Assembly: GCA_018365815.1 (NCBI GenBank)
Contig: JAGZJH010000003.1
Location: forward strand, 28,447 to 92,446
Direction of reading: 5' to 3'
From: Erysipelotrichaceae bacterium
Lineage (GTDB): Bacteria; Bacillota_I; Bacilli_A; Erysipelotrichales; Coprobacillaceae
DNA: 64,000 nucleotides
This document shows positions 1 to 8,054 of the stretch, one piece after another. The notes under the pieces were generated by a model. That model was not told where the DNA came from. It did no database searches and was given only the letters and a program-made list of their open reading frames with translations. How positions within the stretch are numbered: position 1 is the stretch's first letter; the number at the start of each line of letters is the position of its first letter. A program made the position numbers and the translations under genes.

Positions 1-392
1 GTTCTACTCAAGTAGCCTTAAAAGAAGTACCGGAAAGTTATCGTCAAGGTGCTATTGGAATAGGGGCAACAAAATGGTATATGATTAGAACAATTATTTT
101 ACCTAGCGCTTTACCTGGGATTATTACCGGAATTGTTTTAGGAATTGGAAGAATAGTTGGAGAGTCTGCGGCATTATTATTTACTGCTGGAAGTAGTTAT
201 TTATTACCTCGTAATGTATTTTCACATATGTTTAATTCTGGTGGAACTTTAACAATTCAATTATATTTAAGTATGACAAATGCAAAATATGATCAGGCTT
301 TTGGAATTGCTTTAGTTTTAATTGTATTAGTGTTTATCTTAAACCGTTTAACACATTATATTTCAAGTAGATTTAATAAAGAAAAAGGATAG
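1..392 (+). CDS. pstA: Phosphate ABC transporter permease PstA (C-terminal part)
   Basis: Membrane permease of the PstSCAB high-affinity phosphate importer. Only the last 129 residues are here; the frame is open from base 3 to the left edge, so the start lies outside the window. The stretch GAIGIGATKWYMIRTI followed by LPSALPG is the EAA-type cytoplasmic loop that contacts the ATPase. Hydrophobic segments follow, and the protein ends in a short charged tail (RFNKEKG). The stop lies 5 bases before pstB, so the genes are co-transcribed. The identity is secure from the loop motif and the pstB-phoU neighbours. Confidence 0.93.
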   Translation, partial: STQVALKEVPESYRQGAIGIGATKWYMIRTIILPSALPGIITGIVLGIGRIVGESAALLFTAGSSYLLPRNVFSHMFNSGGTLTIQLYLSMTNAKYDQAFGIALVLIVLVFILNRLTHYISSRFNKEKG

Positions 393-397
393 AAGAT

Positions 398-1156
398 ATG
401 GAAGAAATTAAAATCAAAGTTAAAGATTTAGATTTGTATTATGGGCAAAAACAAGCTTTAAAAAAAGTAAATATGGACATTTATGCTAATAAAGTTACTG
501 CTTTTATTGGACCTAGTGGTTGTGGAAAATCAACTTTTTTAAAGACTTTAAATCGTATGAATGATTTAGTTGAAGGTGTAAGTATTGAAGGATTAGTTGA
601 AGTTGATGGTGAAAATATTTATAGCAGTAAAGTTGATACAACATTACTTAGAAAAAAAGTTGGGATGGTATTTCAACAACCTAATCCATTTCCAATGAGT
701 ATTTATGATAACGTTGCTTATGGGCCTCGTTTGCATGGAATTAAAGATAAAAAACAATTAAATGAAATTGTTGAAAGAAGTTTAAAAGGTGCAGCCTTAT
801 GGGATGAAGTTAAAGACACTTTAACAAAATCTGCTTTAAGTTTATCAGGCGGACAACAACAACGTTTATGTATCGCTCGTGCATTAGCAGTTGAACCTGA
901 AATTATTTTAATGGATGAACCAACAAGTGCGTTAGATCCTATTTCAACTTTAAAAATAGAAGATTTAATGGAAGATCTAAAGAAAAAATATACAGTAATT
1001 ATCGTCACTCATAATATGCAACAAGCAACACGTATTGCTGATTACACTGCATTTTTCTTAGTTGGTGAAATGGTCGAATATGCCAAAACCAAAGATTTAT
1101 TCTCTTCTCCGGCAGATTCACGTACAGAAGATTATATTACAGGTCGTTTTGGTTAG
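398..1156 (+). CDS. pstB: Phosphate ABC transporter ATP-binding protein PstB
   Basis: Cytoplasmic ATPase that powers phosphate import through PstCA. The length (252 aa) is normal for PstB. Visible motifs are Walker A GPSGCGKST at residues 38-46, the PstB-typical LNRMNDL just after it, the ABC signature LSGGQQQ near 149, Walker B ILMDEP near 170 and the switch histidine in VTHNMQQA. The C-terminal TEDYITGRFG matches the usual PstB ending. The start is ATG after an AAAGGA-type site. It sits between pstA and phoU in the standard order. Confidence 0.97.
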   Translation: MEEIKIKVKDLDLYYGQKQALKKVNMDIYANKVTAFIGPSGCGKSTFLKTLNRMNDLVEGVSIEGLVEVDGENIYSSKVDTTLLRKKVGMVFQQPNPFPMSIYDNVAYGPRLHGIKDKKQLNEIVERSLKGAALWDEVKDTLTKSALSLSGGQQQRLCIARALAVEPEIILMDEPTSALDPISTLKIEDLMEDLKKKYTVIIVTHNMQQATRIADYTAFFLVGEMVEYAKTKDLFSSPADSRTEDYITGRFG

Positions 1157-1168
1157 GAGGTTAGAAAA

Positions 1169-1831
1169 ATGACAACAAGAGTAAGATTTGATCATGATAT
1201 GCGACATCTAAAAGAAGATATTAATGAAATGGGAGATTGCATCGTTGAAACAATGGTCAGTTTACAAGATATAATCAAACACCCTAATCGACAAAAGTTA
1301 TTAGATTTAATTGAACATGATCGTTATATTAACGAATTACAAAAAAATATTGAAACAAGATGTTTATCTTTATTATTAAAACAACAACCGGTGGCTAGAG
1401 ATTTAAGATTAGTTTCAACCGGACTTAAAATTGTCACTGATTTAGAACGTATTGGCGATCAATGTGCAGATATTGCGCATATTGTTATTAAATTAAATGT
1501 GGAAAATATTTATTCAAATGTTGCCCACATTCCCACAATGTTAGATATTTTAGTGGATATGTTAAAAGATACAGTGAGTGCAATGCGTAATAATGACTTA
1601 GAACTTGCCGCTAAAACTAAAAAAGTTGATGAAAAGATTAATGAATTGTTTAAAAAATGTAAGCAAGATATTATTAAATTAATTAAAGAAGATGAATGTG
1701 ATGTAGATCAATATTTAGAGTTTTTAATGATTGCAAAGTATTTAGAAAAAATTGGTGATCATGCTGTTAATACTTGTGAATGGATTGAATTTAATCAAAC
1801 CGGAATGATTGATGATTATAAGATTGTATAA
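1169..1831 (+). CDS. phoU: Phosphate signalling protein PhoU
   Basis: Cytoplasmic all-helical protein that links the Pst transporter to the phosphate-sensing kinase and restrains phosphate uptake. At 220 aa it has the usual length and the two tandem PhoU repeats, each with the metal-binding E/DxxxD-type signature: LERIGDQCADIA in the first half and LEKIGDHAVNTCEW in the second. It starts 12 bases after pstB behind a good AGGAGG site. A strong terminator follows, so this is the last gene of the pst operon. Confidence 0.96.
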   Translation: MTTRVRFDHDMRHLKEDINEMGDCIVETMVSLQDIIKHPNRQKLLDLIEHDRYINELQKNIETRCLSLLLKQQPVARDLRLVSTGLKIVTDLERIGDQCADIAHIVIKLNVENIYSNVAHIPTMLDILVDMLKDTVSAMRNNDLELAAKTKKVDEKINELFKKCKQDIIKLIKEDECDVDQYLEFLMIAKYLEKIGDHAVNTCEWIEFNQTGMIDDYKIV

Positions 1832-1834
1832 AAG

Positions 1835-1907
1835 AGTTGCTTTAAAATGAATTTTATGATTGGAATTAATTTTAGTCTAATGGTTCATTTTAAAGAACTT
1901 TTTTTTA
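1835..1907 (+). terminator. Terminator of the pst-phoU operon
   Basis: Imperfect long stem: AGTTGCTTTAAAATGAA at 1835-1851 pairs with TTCATTTTAAAGAACT at 1884-1899, followed by an unbroken T-run to about 1907. Confidence 0.85.
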
Positions 1908-2036
1908 GTTTAATTCCAACTTAACTTTTGAGATGTTTTTTTACGTTTATGGATAAGATGTATTTTTTGAAGAAATAATGGTATAAAACAAATTAATGTG
2001 TATTCAATTTTTCGTTATGAATATTTAAAAAAACTC

Positions 2037-2067
2037 TTGACTTGAAGTTCACTTTAAGTTGTATGAT
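2037..2067 (+). promoter_or_regulatory. MerR-type promoter of the flavin reductase / aldo-keto reductase pair
   Basis: A -35 TTGACT (2037-2042) and a -10 TATGAT (2062-2067) are separated by 19 bp, the overlong spacer typical of promoters activated by MerR proteins. The spacer carries the near-palindrome CTTGAAGT-TC-ACTTTAAG (2041-2058). Related elements lie before the MerR gene (5460-5490) and before the DUF3737 gene (37499-37529). The regulator is inferred to be the MerR protein at 5529. Confidence 0.75.
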
Positions 2068-2087
2068 GAATATAAGGTGGTGAAAAG

Positions 2088-2636
2088 ATGAAAAAAGTAT
2101 TAGTCATTTCTTCAAGTCCAAGACGTCAAGGTAATAGTGAATTACTTTGTGATCAGTTTATAAAAGGGGCAGTTGAAGCACATCATGAAGTTGAAAAAGT
2201 GAATTTGAATGATTATCAAATTGCCCCTTGTCAAGCGTGTGAATACTGCCGTCATCACGAAAATATTTGTCATATTAAAGATGATGCTAATCTTATTATT
2301 GATAAGATGATTAAAGCAGATGTCATTGCATTAGCTTCACCAGTTTATTTTTATAGCGTGAGTGCACAATTAAAATTATTAATTGATCGAACTTTTGCTA
2401 GAGAATATGAAATAAGAGAAAGCCAAAAACAAAAATTAGCTTATTTTATTATTACCAGCGGGTCACCAGATCAATCTCAAATGTTTGCAACTATTGAAAC
2501 AATGCGAGGGTTTATTAAAGTGATGCGTACTATTAAAGAAGCAGGAATTGTTTATGGTTTAGGAGTAATGAAACGAAAAGAAATCATTAACCATGAATGT
2601 TACAATGAGGCTTATATCATGGGAAAAAATATTTAA
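2088..2636 (+). CDS. NADPH-dependent FMN reductase / flavodoxin-fold iron-sulfur flavoprotein-like
   Basis: Small flavoprotein of the NAD(P)H-dependent FMN reductase family (182 aa), expected to use bound FMN to pass electrons to quinones, nitro compounds or a partner protein. The N-terminus has the FMN phosphate loop SSSPRRQGNSELL after a beta strand; then come the cysteine cluster PCQACEYC and the second flavin loop ALASPVYFYSVSAQLK. The cysteines are those of the iron-sulfur flavoprotein subgroup, but whether a cluster binds cannot be told. It starts behind GGTGGTGAAAAG and is followed after 15 bases by a ferredoxin-type aldo-keto reductase, probably in the same transcript. Confidence 0.85.
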   Translation: MKKVLVISSSPRRQGNSELLCDQFIKGAVEAHHEVEKVNLNDYQIAPCQACEYCRHHENICHIKDDANLIIDKMIKADVIALASPVYFYSVSAQLKLLIDRTFAREYEIRESQKQKLAYFIITSGSPDQSQMFATIETMRGFIKVMRTIKEAGIVYGLGVMKRKEIINHECYNEAYIMGKNI

Positions 2637-2651
2637 TGGAGGAAAGTTAAG

Positions 2652-3755
2652 ATGGAAGATAAATTTGGTTTTGGATGTATGCGTTTGCCAATGAATGGAG
2701 AAAACGTAGATTACGATGAATTTAATAAGATGATCGATGCTTATATGAATGCGGGATTTAATTATTTTGATACTGCTCATGGGTATTTACAAGGAAAAAG
2801 TGAAACGGCTATTCGTGATTGTTTAGTGCCTAGATATAGTCGAGATTCTTATATTTTAACAAATAAATTAACTGGTAACTTCTTTAAATCTAAAGAAGAT
2901 ATTCGTCCGTTATTTGAAGAACAGTTAGAAAAAACGGGAGTAGAATATTTTGATTATTATTTAATGCATGCACAAGATCGTTCTCATTATGAACATTTTA
3001 AAAAATGCGAAGCTTATGAAGTTGCTCAAGAGTTAAAAAAAGAAGGAAAAGTTAAACATGTCGGAATTTCTTTTCATGATACTGCCGAAGTTTTAGATAT
3101 GATTTTAACTGAACACCCAGAAGTTGAAATTGTGCAAATTCAATTTAATTATGCTGATTATTCTAATCCGAGTGTCGAAAGTAAAAAATGCTATGAAATC
3201 TGTCGCAAACATCAAAAACCGGTTTTAATCATGGAACCAGTTAAAGGTGGGGGATTAGTTAATTTACCAGATCAAGCTAAAGCGGTTTTAGATAACTTAA
3301 ATCAAAATATGAGTTATGCAAGTTATGCGATGCGTTTTGCAGCATCTTTTGAAGGTGTCTATAAAGTATTATCAGGAATGAGTAATCTTGAACAAATGAA
3401 TGACAATATTAGTTACATGAAAGATTTCAAACCATTTACTAAAGAAGAATTTGAAGCAGTTGAAAAAGTAACTGACATTTTAAATAGTTTAGGGGGAATT
3501 GCCTGTACAGCGTGTCGTTATTGTGTTGATGGTTGCCCTAAAAAGATTTCTATTCCGGATTTATTTGGTTGCTATAATGCAAAAGTTCAATTTAATGATT
3601 GGAACAGTGATTATTACTATGGTGTTCATACAAAAGATCATGGTAAGGCAAGCGAATGTATCGGTTGTAAACAATGTGAAAGAGTTTGTCCACAACATTT
3701 AGAAATTGTAAAACATTTAAAAGAAGTGGCTAAAACTTTTGAAAAGCAAGAATAG
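2652..3755 (+). CDS. Aldo/keto reductase with C-terminal 4Fe-4S ferredoxin domain
   Basis: Predicted cytoplasmic oxidoreductase, 367 aa. Residues 1 to about 270 form the aldo-keto reductase TIM barrel, with the catalytic region FDTAHGYLQGKSE near residue 39, KHVGISFHD and a strand EIVQIQFNYADY. The C-terminus has a CxxCxxCxxxCP-type motif (CTACRYCVDGCPKKI) and a second one (CIGCKQCERVCPQHL), enough for two 4Fe-4S clusters. This architecture is common in anaerobes, where substrates remain unknown. It follows the flavin reductase by 15 bases behind a GGAGG site, which suggests electron transfer between the two. Confidence 0.9.
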   Translation: MEDKFGFGCMRLPMNGENVDYDEFNKMIDAYMNAGFNYFDTAHGYLQGKSETAIRDCLVPRYSRDSYILTNKLTGNFFKSKEDIRPLFEEQLEKTGVEYFDYYLMHAQDRSHYEHFKKCEAYEVAQELKKEGKVKHVGISFHDTAEVLDMILTEHPEVEIVQIQFNYADYSNPSVESKKCYEICRKHQKPVLIMEPVKGGGLVNLPDQAKAVLDNLNQNMSYASYAMRFAASFEGVYKVLSGMSNLEQMNDNISYMKDFKPFTKEEFEAVEKVTDILNSLGGIACTACRYCVDGCPKKISIPDLFGCYNAKVQFNDWNSDYYYGVHTKDHGKASECIGCKQCERVCPQHLEIVKHLKEVAKTFEKQE

Positions 3756-3780
3756 ATTATACTTCATGTTAAGTCGAAAT

Positions 3781-3828
3781 AAGAGGTTTCAAAACTATTG
3801 TATTTAAGTAGTAATGAAACTCTTTTTT
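3781..3828 (+). terminator. Terminator after the aldo-keto reductase
   Basis: AAGAGGTTTCA (3781-3791) pairs with TGAAACTCTT (3815-3824) with one bulge, and a T-run follows to 3828. Confidence 0.8.
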
Positions 3829-3919
3829 CATACTTTTTTGAATTTAATGCTTAAAAATTCTTAACTTTTTATAAATGAGGTCATTGCATTTACAAAATTA
3901 GAAAAAACTCAGTTAAATA

Positions 3920-3950
3920 TTGACTTTAGTGATTTGCTTAGTATTATACT
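3920..3950 (+). promoter_or_regulatory. Possible promoter of the decayed DUF1893-like gene
   Basis: TTGACT at 3920-3925, with TATACT at 3945-3950 (19-bp spacing) or the overlapping TATTAT at 3942-3947 (16-bp spacing). The spacer lacks the palindrome seen in the three MerR-type promoters, so it is not counted with them. Confidence 0.45.
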
Positions 3951-3969
3951 AATAAGATAACAGATTGAG

Positions 3970-4346
3970 GTGAGATACAAGAATATAGATGAAATTAAAC
4001 ATTTACAGATGGATAAAGGTTATTCATTTATTGTTAGTGGATAAATTATGTTTATACTTCTTATAAAAATGGTGTCATTTCATTTCTTTATCGCATTTTA
4101 AAGCACCAAGATTATTCAAATGAAACAATTGTTTATGAATAAAATGTAGGCAAAACATTACCAACATTATGTATCATTGGTAAAGTTGATTATGTGATTG
4201 TGAAAAATATGAGTTATGAAGCAAAGTTATTACTAGAGGCGTAGGATATTCAATATGAATATCATTCTCAAATAGAAGTGATTGATAACAAATTAGAAGA
4301 AATATGCGACTTAACAGAAGCATTGCATATTATTATCGATCACTAA
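3970..4346 (+). pseudogene. Decayed DUF1893-like gene
   Basis: Translating across frames recovers a coherent protein. The GTG at 3970 leads to DEIKHLQMDKGYSFIVSG, then the frame shifts near 4040. NYVYTSYKNGVISFLYRIL follows, an in-frame TAA interrupts (about 4140), then VGKTLPTLCIIGKVDYVIV and KNMSYEAKLLLEA, a TAG (about 4242), and DIQYEYHSQIEVIDN to a final TAA at 4344. The pattern GK-x-LCIIGKV-YV and YEY resembles the DUF1893 family as I remember it. One frameshift plus two nonsense codons make it non-functional. It has no continuous reading frame of useful length. Confidence 0.65.
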
Positions 4347-4404
4347 TATCATAAATTGTATTTGTATATATTAGGATTAGATTTTGGTAGAAAGAGGGAT
4401 TAAA

Positions 4405-5415
4405 ATGGAATATGTTACATTAGGAAGAACTGGACTTAAGGTTAATAAAAATGGATTTGGGGCATTACCTGTTCAAAGAGTCAGTAAAGAAGAAGCCAAA
4501 GTGATTTTAAGAAAGGCTTATGAAAATGGAATTAATTTTTTTGACAGTGCAAGAGCTTATTCTGATAGTGAAGAAAAAATTGGATTAGCTTTAAGTGATG
4601 TACGAAAAGATATTATTATTGCGACTAAAACAATGGCTGTAACAGTTGAGAAATTTTGGGAAGATTTGCATACAAGTTTAGAGTTATTAAAAACAGATTA
4701 TATAGATATTTACCAATTTCATAATCCGTCATTTTGTCCTAAACCAAATGATGGAACAGGGTTGTATGAAGCCATGCTTGAAGCAAAACAACAAGGTAAA
4801 ATTCGTTTTATCGGATTAACTAATCATCGTTTAAATGTGGCCAAAGAAGCCATCGAATCTAATTTATATGATACTTTACAATTTCCATTTAGTTATTTGG
4901 CTTCGAGTAAAGAAGAGGAGTTAGTGACATTATGTAAAACACATAATGTTGGCTTTATTTGTATGAAGGCTTTATCAGGGGGATTAATTACTCAATCTAA
5001 TGTGGCTTATGCTTATTTAGCGCAGTATGATAATGCTTTACCAATTTGGGGAATTCAAAAAGAAAGTGAATTAGATGAGTTTATCAGTTATAATGATAAT
5101 CCACCAGTTTTAAATGATGAAATCAAAGCCATTATTGAAAATGATCGTGAACAATTGGCAGGTGAATTTTGTCGTGGATGTGGTTATTGTATGCCTTGTC
5201 CAATGGGGATTGAAATTAACACTTGTGCAAGAATGTCATTGTTATTAAGACGTTCTCCTTCACAAAATTGGTTATCTGAAAAAGGACAAGAGATGATGAA
5301 TAAAATTGAAAGTTGTATTGAATGTGGAAAGTGCAAAAGTAAATGCCCTTATGAATTAGATACGCCTAATTTATTAAAACGAAATTTAGAAGATTATCGT
5401 ACATTTTTAAAATAA
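4405..5415 (+). CDS. Aldo/keto reductase with C-terminal 4Fe-4S ferredoxin domain (second)
   Basis: Second predicted iron-sulfur aldo-keto reductase, 336 aa. It opens with the family-typical VTLGRTGLKVNKNGFG; the active-site region INFFDSARAYSDSEEKIG follows, then TDYIDIYQFHNP. The C-terminal domain has CRGCGYCMPCPMGIEIN and CIECGKCKSKCPYELD, two 4Fe-4S motifs. It is only distantly similar to the copy at 2652. The ATG at 4405 is chosen because AAAGAGGG lies at the right distance; an upstream ATG in frame has no good site. It is followed by a terminator, so it is probably transcribed alone. Confidence 0.9.
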   Translation: MEYVTLGRTGLKVNKNGFGALPVQRVSKEEAKVILRKAYENGINFFDSARAYSDSEEKIGLALSDVRKDIIIATKTMAVTVEKFWEDLHTSLELLKTDYIDIYQFHNPSFCPKPNDGTGLYEAMLEAKQQGKIRFIGLTNHRLNVAKEAIESNLYDTLQFPFSYLASSKEEELVTLCKTHNVGFICMKALSGGLITQSNVAYAYLAQYDNALPIWGIQKESELDEFISYNDNPPVLNDEIKAIIENDREQLAGEFCRGCGYCMPCPMGIEINTCARMSLLLRRSPSQNWLSEKGQEMMNKIESCIECGKCKSKCPYELDTPNLLKRNLEDYRTFLK

Positions 5416-5420
5416 TACTA

Positions 5421-5450
5421 AAGGTCTCTATAAAATTTAGAGACTTTTTA
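5421..5450 (+). terminator. Terminator after the second aldo-keto reductase
   Basis: GTCTCTA (5424-5430) and TAGAGAC (5438-5444) form a stem with a 7-base loop, followed by TTTTT. Confidence 0.82.
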
Positions 5451-5459
5451 AATGTGCTA

Positions 5460-5490
5460 TTGACATGAAGTGAACTCTAAGTGTTAAACT
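5460..5490 (+). promoter_or_regulatory. MerR-type promoter of the merR gene (autoregulation)
   Basis: TTGACA (5460-5465) and TAAACT (5485-5490) are 19 bp apart. The spacer has ATGAAGTGAACTCTAAG, aligned base for base with the spacer of the promoter at 2037. This supports control of both by the MerR protein encoded just downstream. Confidence 0.7.
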
Positions 5491-5528
5491 GAGTATGAAA
5501 ATAAAAATGATAAGGAGCTGATGGTTTT

Positions 5529-5900
5529 ATGACAATTAAAGAAGTTAGTCAAAAAATGGATATTAGTGCTGATACATTAAGATATTATGAAAGAGTAGGA
5601 TTAATTCCGAGTGTTAAACGTAATAAAAGTGGTATACGAGATTATGATGAAGAAGATTTAAGATGGATCCAATTTGCAAAATGTATGCGTCAATCAGGTC
5701 TATCAATTGAATCGTTGGTAGAATATTTAAAATTGTTTTTAGAGGGTGAGCATACTTGTGAAGCAAGACGTGAGTTGTTATTAGAAGAACGAGAAAAGTT
5801 ATTGGCACGTATCGAATCAATGAATGAAACTTTAGAACGTTTGAATTATAAAATTGAAAATTATGATAAGATTTTAAAACAACAACCACCTAAAAAATAA
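5529..5900 (+). CDS. MerR family transcriptional regulator
   Basis: DNA-binding activator of 123 aa. The N-terminal winged helix is clear: MTIKEVSQKMDISADTLRYY (residues 1-20), then ERVGLIPSVKR and the DLRWIQFAKCMRQSGLSIE wing. The C-terminal half is a long dimerisation coiled coil (about residues 75-115) without a metal-binding cysteine pair. This subgroup is commonly found beside aldo-keto reductases and alcohol dehydrogenases and responds to aldehydes or electrophiles; that role is inferred here. A three-codon ATG at 5521 (MVL, stop) overlaps the true ATG at 5529 as ATGA, between the TAAGGAG site and the start. Confidence 0.92.
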   Translation: MTIKEVSQKMDISADTLRYYERVGLIPSVKRNKSGIRDYDEEDLRWIQFAKCMRQSGLSIESLVEYLKLFLEGEHTCEARRELLLEEREKLLARIESMNETLERLNYKIENYDKILKQQPPKK

Positions 5901-6000
5901 TTTGATTAAAGTGAGAAGTATGATTTTATCAATACCAATTATAAGTTTATTATGCGTAAAAAATATACAAAAATTAGATAGAAAGTTCGAGTAAAAATAG

Positions 6001-6815
6001 TATGAAAGTTATTCAAAAAAATGTGATGACATTTATACAAAAAGTTAATTACCTGCTACAGATATTGTAGTAAATCCATATGTTGGATGTATGCATAAAT
6101 GTATTTATTGTTATGCTTGTTTTATGAAAATAGAAGAATGGGGAGAATATCTTGTAATAAAAGATTGGCAGACAAAAAATCTAAAAAAATTAGAAAATAA
6201 AACTATTTTGTTTTCATCTATAACTGATCCGTTTCAACCAATAAACTTAAAATACAAAAAAACTCAAAAGGCATTAATGGAGATAAAAACTCAAGCATTG
6301 ATACAAATGTAGAAATATTAACTAAATCAAAATTTATTTTAAAAGAATTAGAACTAATTAAAAATATAAGCAATATAAAAGTGGGTATTTCTTTAACTAC
6401 ACTTAATGATAAGATTTCAAAAAGAATAGAACCAGGTGCTAGTTTATCTAGTGAAAGACTGCAAACCCTTAAAAAATTAAGTAAAGAAAAGATTAAATGT
6501 TATGCGTTTATTCTCCCTATAATTCCTTATATAACAAATATATTTCAGATTATAGATGAAGTATATGAATATGTGGGTTATATATGTTTTGAAAATTTGA
6601 ATTTGAGAAGTCCTTATAAATGTGAAATACTAAATTTTGCAAAAGAGGTTCTTTCTAAAGATAAATATCAAGATTTTAAGAGAATTTTTAATGACTCAAA
6701 TTATGGTAAAATATAATGACAACAGTTGGAAAAAAGAATAGAACAGTATTGTCAAACTAAATATATTGCATATAAAATGTACTTTTATCATAGTAAAATA
6801 ATAAAAAATAGATGA
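6001..6815 (+). pseudogene. Decayed radical SAM protein (SPL-like)
   Basis: The joined fragments read as a radical SAM enzyme of the spore-photoproduct-lyase-like type: ESYSKKCDDIYTKS, a TAA at 6046, then LPATDIVVNPYVGCMHKC with IYCYACFM giving the CxxxCxxC cluster motif, then ILFSSITDPFQP. The frame shifts near 6300 and continues with VEILTKSKFILKE, VGISLTTLND and IKCYAFILPIIPY. After TAA-TGA at 6714-6719 the tail QQLEKRIEQYCQTK continues to a TGA at 6813. At least two stop positions and one frameshift make it inactive. No start codon or ribosome binding site remains upstream. Confidence 0.75.
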
Positions 6816-7307
6816 TAAAGATAAATAATTGTAAAATCTTAACTTAAACACTTTTGAAAATATAAAAACACCTTATGCCCTGTATTTAGAAGGATTTAGA
6901 GAGTTTTTTCAATTAAAAAAAACGCGTACGTTTTATTTTGTTTACAGGTAAGTGCCAAATAAAATAGTGGATTAAATATAGAACTCAAGAAACTATATTA
7001 TAGTTTTTATATTCTTTAAAAATTATATAGAAAGAAATCTTCGCACGGTAAAATTACCGTGTTTTTTAGTATGTTGGGTATGGTATAAATTAAATTAGCC
7101 GCCAAGTGTGGTCAACCACAAGTTGTTGATAATGATGTCGTGGGTGAAAGAAATAGGGTATAAATGATAAACTAATAATGTACAAATAGTTTGTATAATT
7201 TCATAGTTAATGGTATAAAATAACAATTATCAGTATGAGTTTCTAAAGATATTACGTTAAATAATTCTTAATATATGTATATAATAATGATGCAAGGAGT
7301 GATTATT
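6816..7307. other. Long gene-poor interval with a terminator and an inverted repeat
   Basis: About 490 bases without a convincing gene. It holds the palindromic AAACGCGTACGTTTT near 6920, a clear terminator at 7044-7067, the inverted repeat TGTGGT-C-AACCACA near 7095, and a TATAAT-like box at 7193 that could serve the downstream toxin-antitoxin pair. The rest looks like decayed AT-rich sequence next to a pseudogene. Confidence 0.5.
7044..7067 (+). terminator. Intrinsic terminator in the gene-poor interval
   Basis: CACGGTA-AAAT-TACCGTG (7044-7061) followed by TTTTTT. It has no intact gene upstream, so it probably belonged to the gene now decayed. Confidence 0.8.
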
Positions 7308-7598
7308 ATGCCAATTATTAAACCTATTTCAGATTTAAGAAATTATAATCAGGTACTAGAAAAAGTGTCAGTTGGATCACCAGTCTATTTGACAAAAAAT
7401 GGTCACGGTTGTTATACGATTATGGATATTAACGAACAAGAAGAAATGTATGAAAAAGCAAAGAAGTATGATAAAATTGTTGCTGAAATTGAACTTATGA
7501 ATATGTTAAATGAAAGTGTCGTTTCTGCTAATAAAGAAGGCTGGATTGATGAAGATGATATACTAAAACATTTTGAAAAGAGATTTAACAATGACTAA
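7308..7598 (+). CDS. Type II antitoxin, Phd/YefM family
   Basis: 96-residue antitoxin predicted to bind DNA by its N-terminus and neutralise the adjacent toxin by its C-terminus. The N-terminal pattern IIKPISDLRNYNQVLEKV followed by PVYLTKNGHGCYTIMD is the typical Phd/YefM fold signature. The acidic C-terminus (GWIDEDDILKHFEKRF) suits toxin binding. The ATG at 7308 is preferred over one 33 bases earlier because AAGGAGTG precedes it. It overlaps the toxin gene by 8 bases, as usual for such pairs. Confidence 0.88.
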   Translation: MPIIKPISDLRNYNQVLEKVSVGSPVYLTKNGHGCYTIMDINEQEEMYEKAKKYDKIVAEIELMNMLNESVVSANKEGWIDEDDILKHFEKRFNND

Positions 7599-7896
7599 AA
7601 TTCTCTATTCACCAAAATCAAGAAAAGATTTAGATAATATTTTTGATTATATTTATGGTGATTTAAATAATCTGGTTGTAGCCAATAAAACAGTAAAAGG
7701 AATTCTTGATAAAGTGAGTGAACTTAAAGAATATCCTCAACTTGGACCAATATGGTATTTAGAAAACAATATTGATAGCGGTTTTCGCTTTTTAAGATAT
7801 GAAAATTACATTTTATTTTATCAAATGACTAAAGAAACTATTTTGATTGTACGAGTACTGTATCACTTGCAGGATTATGTTAAACAGTTATTTTAA
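7591..7896 (+). CDS. Type II toxin, RelE/ParE family
   Basis: 101-residue toxin of the RelE/ParE superfamily. ILYSPKSRKDLDNIFDYI is the family N-terminus; LKEYPQLGPIWYL, FRFLRYENYILFYQM and VRVLYHLQDY are the usual strand motifs. ParE-type toxins poison gyrase and RelE-type toxins cleave mRNA on ribosomes; the sequence alone does not decide. The ATG at 7591 overlaps the antitoxin stop. A hairpin terminator follows at 7916. Confidence 0.87.
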   Translation: MTKILYSPKSRKDLDNIFDYIYGDLNNLVVANKTVKGILDKVSELKEYPQLGPIWYLENNIDSGFRFLRYENYILFYQMTKETILIVRVLYHLQDYVKQLF

Positions 7897-7915
7897 GAAA
7901 AGATATTAATTTTAC

Positions 7916-7955
7916 AAGGTAGAAGGAAGTTGAATAAACTGCTTTCTACTTTTTT
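7916..7955 (+). terminator. Terminator of the toxin-antitoxin operon
   Basis: AAGGTAGAAGGAAGTT (7916-7931) pairs with AACTGCTTTCTACTT (7937-7951) with a small mismatch, followed by TTTTT. Confidence 0.8.
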
Positions 7956-8006
7956 AGTGTTTTAAATGAGCATAATGGTTATTTTTTTTATCTGAAAATC
8001 ATTAGG

Positions 8007-8021
8007 TGAAAGCGTTAATCA
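8007..8021 (+). promoter_or_regulatory. Possible catabolite-responsive (cre) element before the MATE gene
   Basis: TGAAAGCGTTAATCA, close to the CcpA cre consensus TGWAARCGYTWNCW, 34 bases before the MATE start. CcpA control is inferred from the match alone. Confidence 0.45.
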
Positions 8022-8054
8022 GTGTTAAAATATAAAAGCATTGGAGGGGAAAAA

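Noticed and set aside
718..1008. Minus-strand reading frame inside pstB
   Set aside because: It is a shadow of the pstB coding sequence without a ribosome binding site or recognisable product.
3920..3950. Fourth member of the MerR regulon
   Set aside because: TTGACT and TATACT are also 19 bp apart, but the spacer lacks the palindrome and a 16-bp alternative -10 exists.
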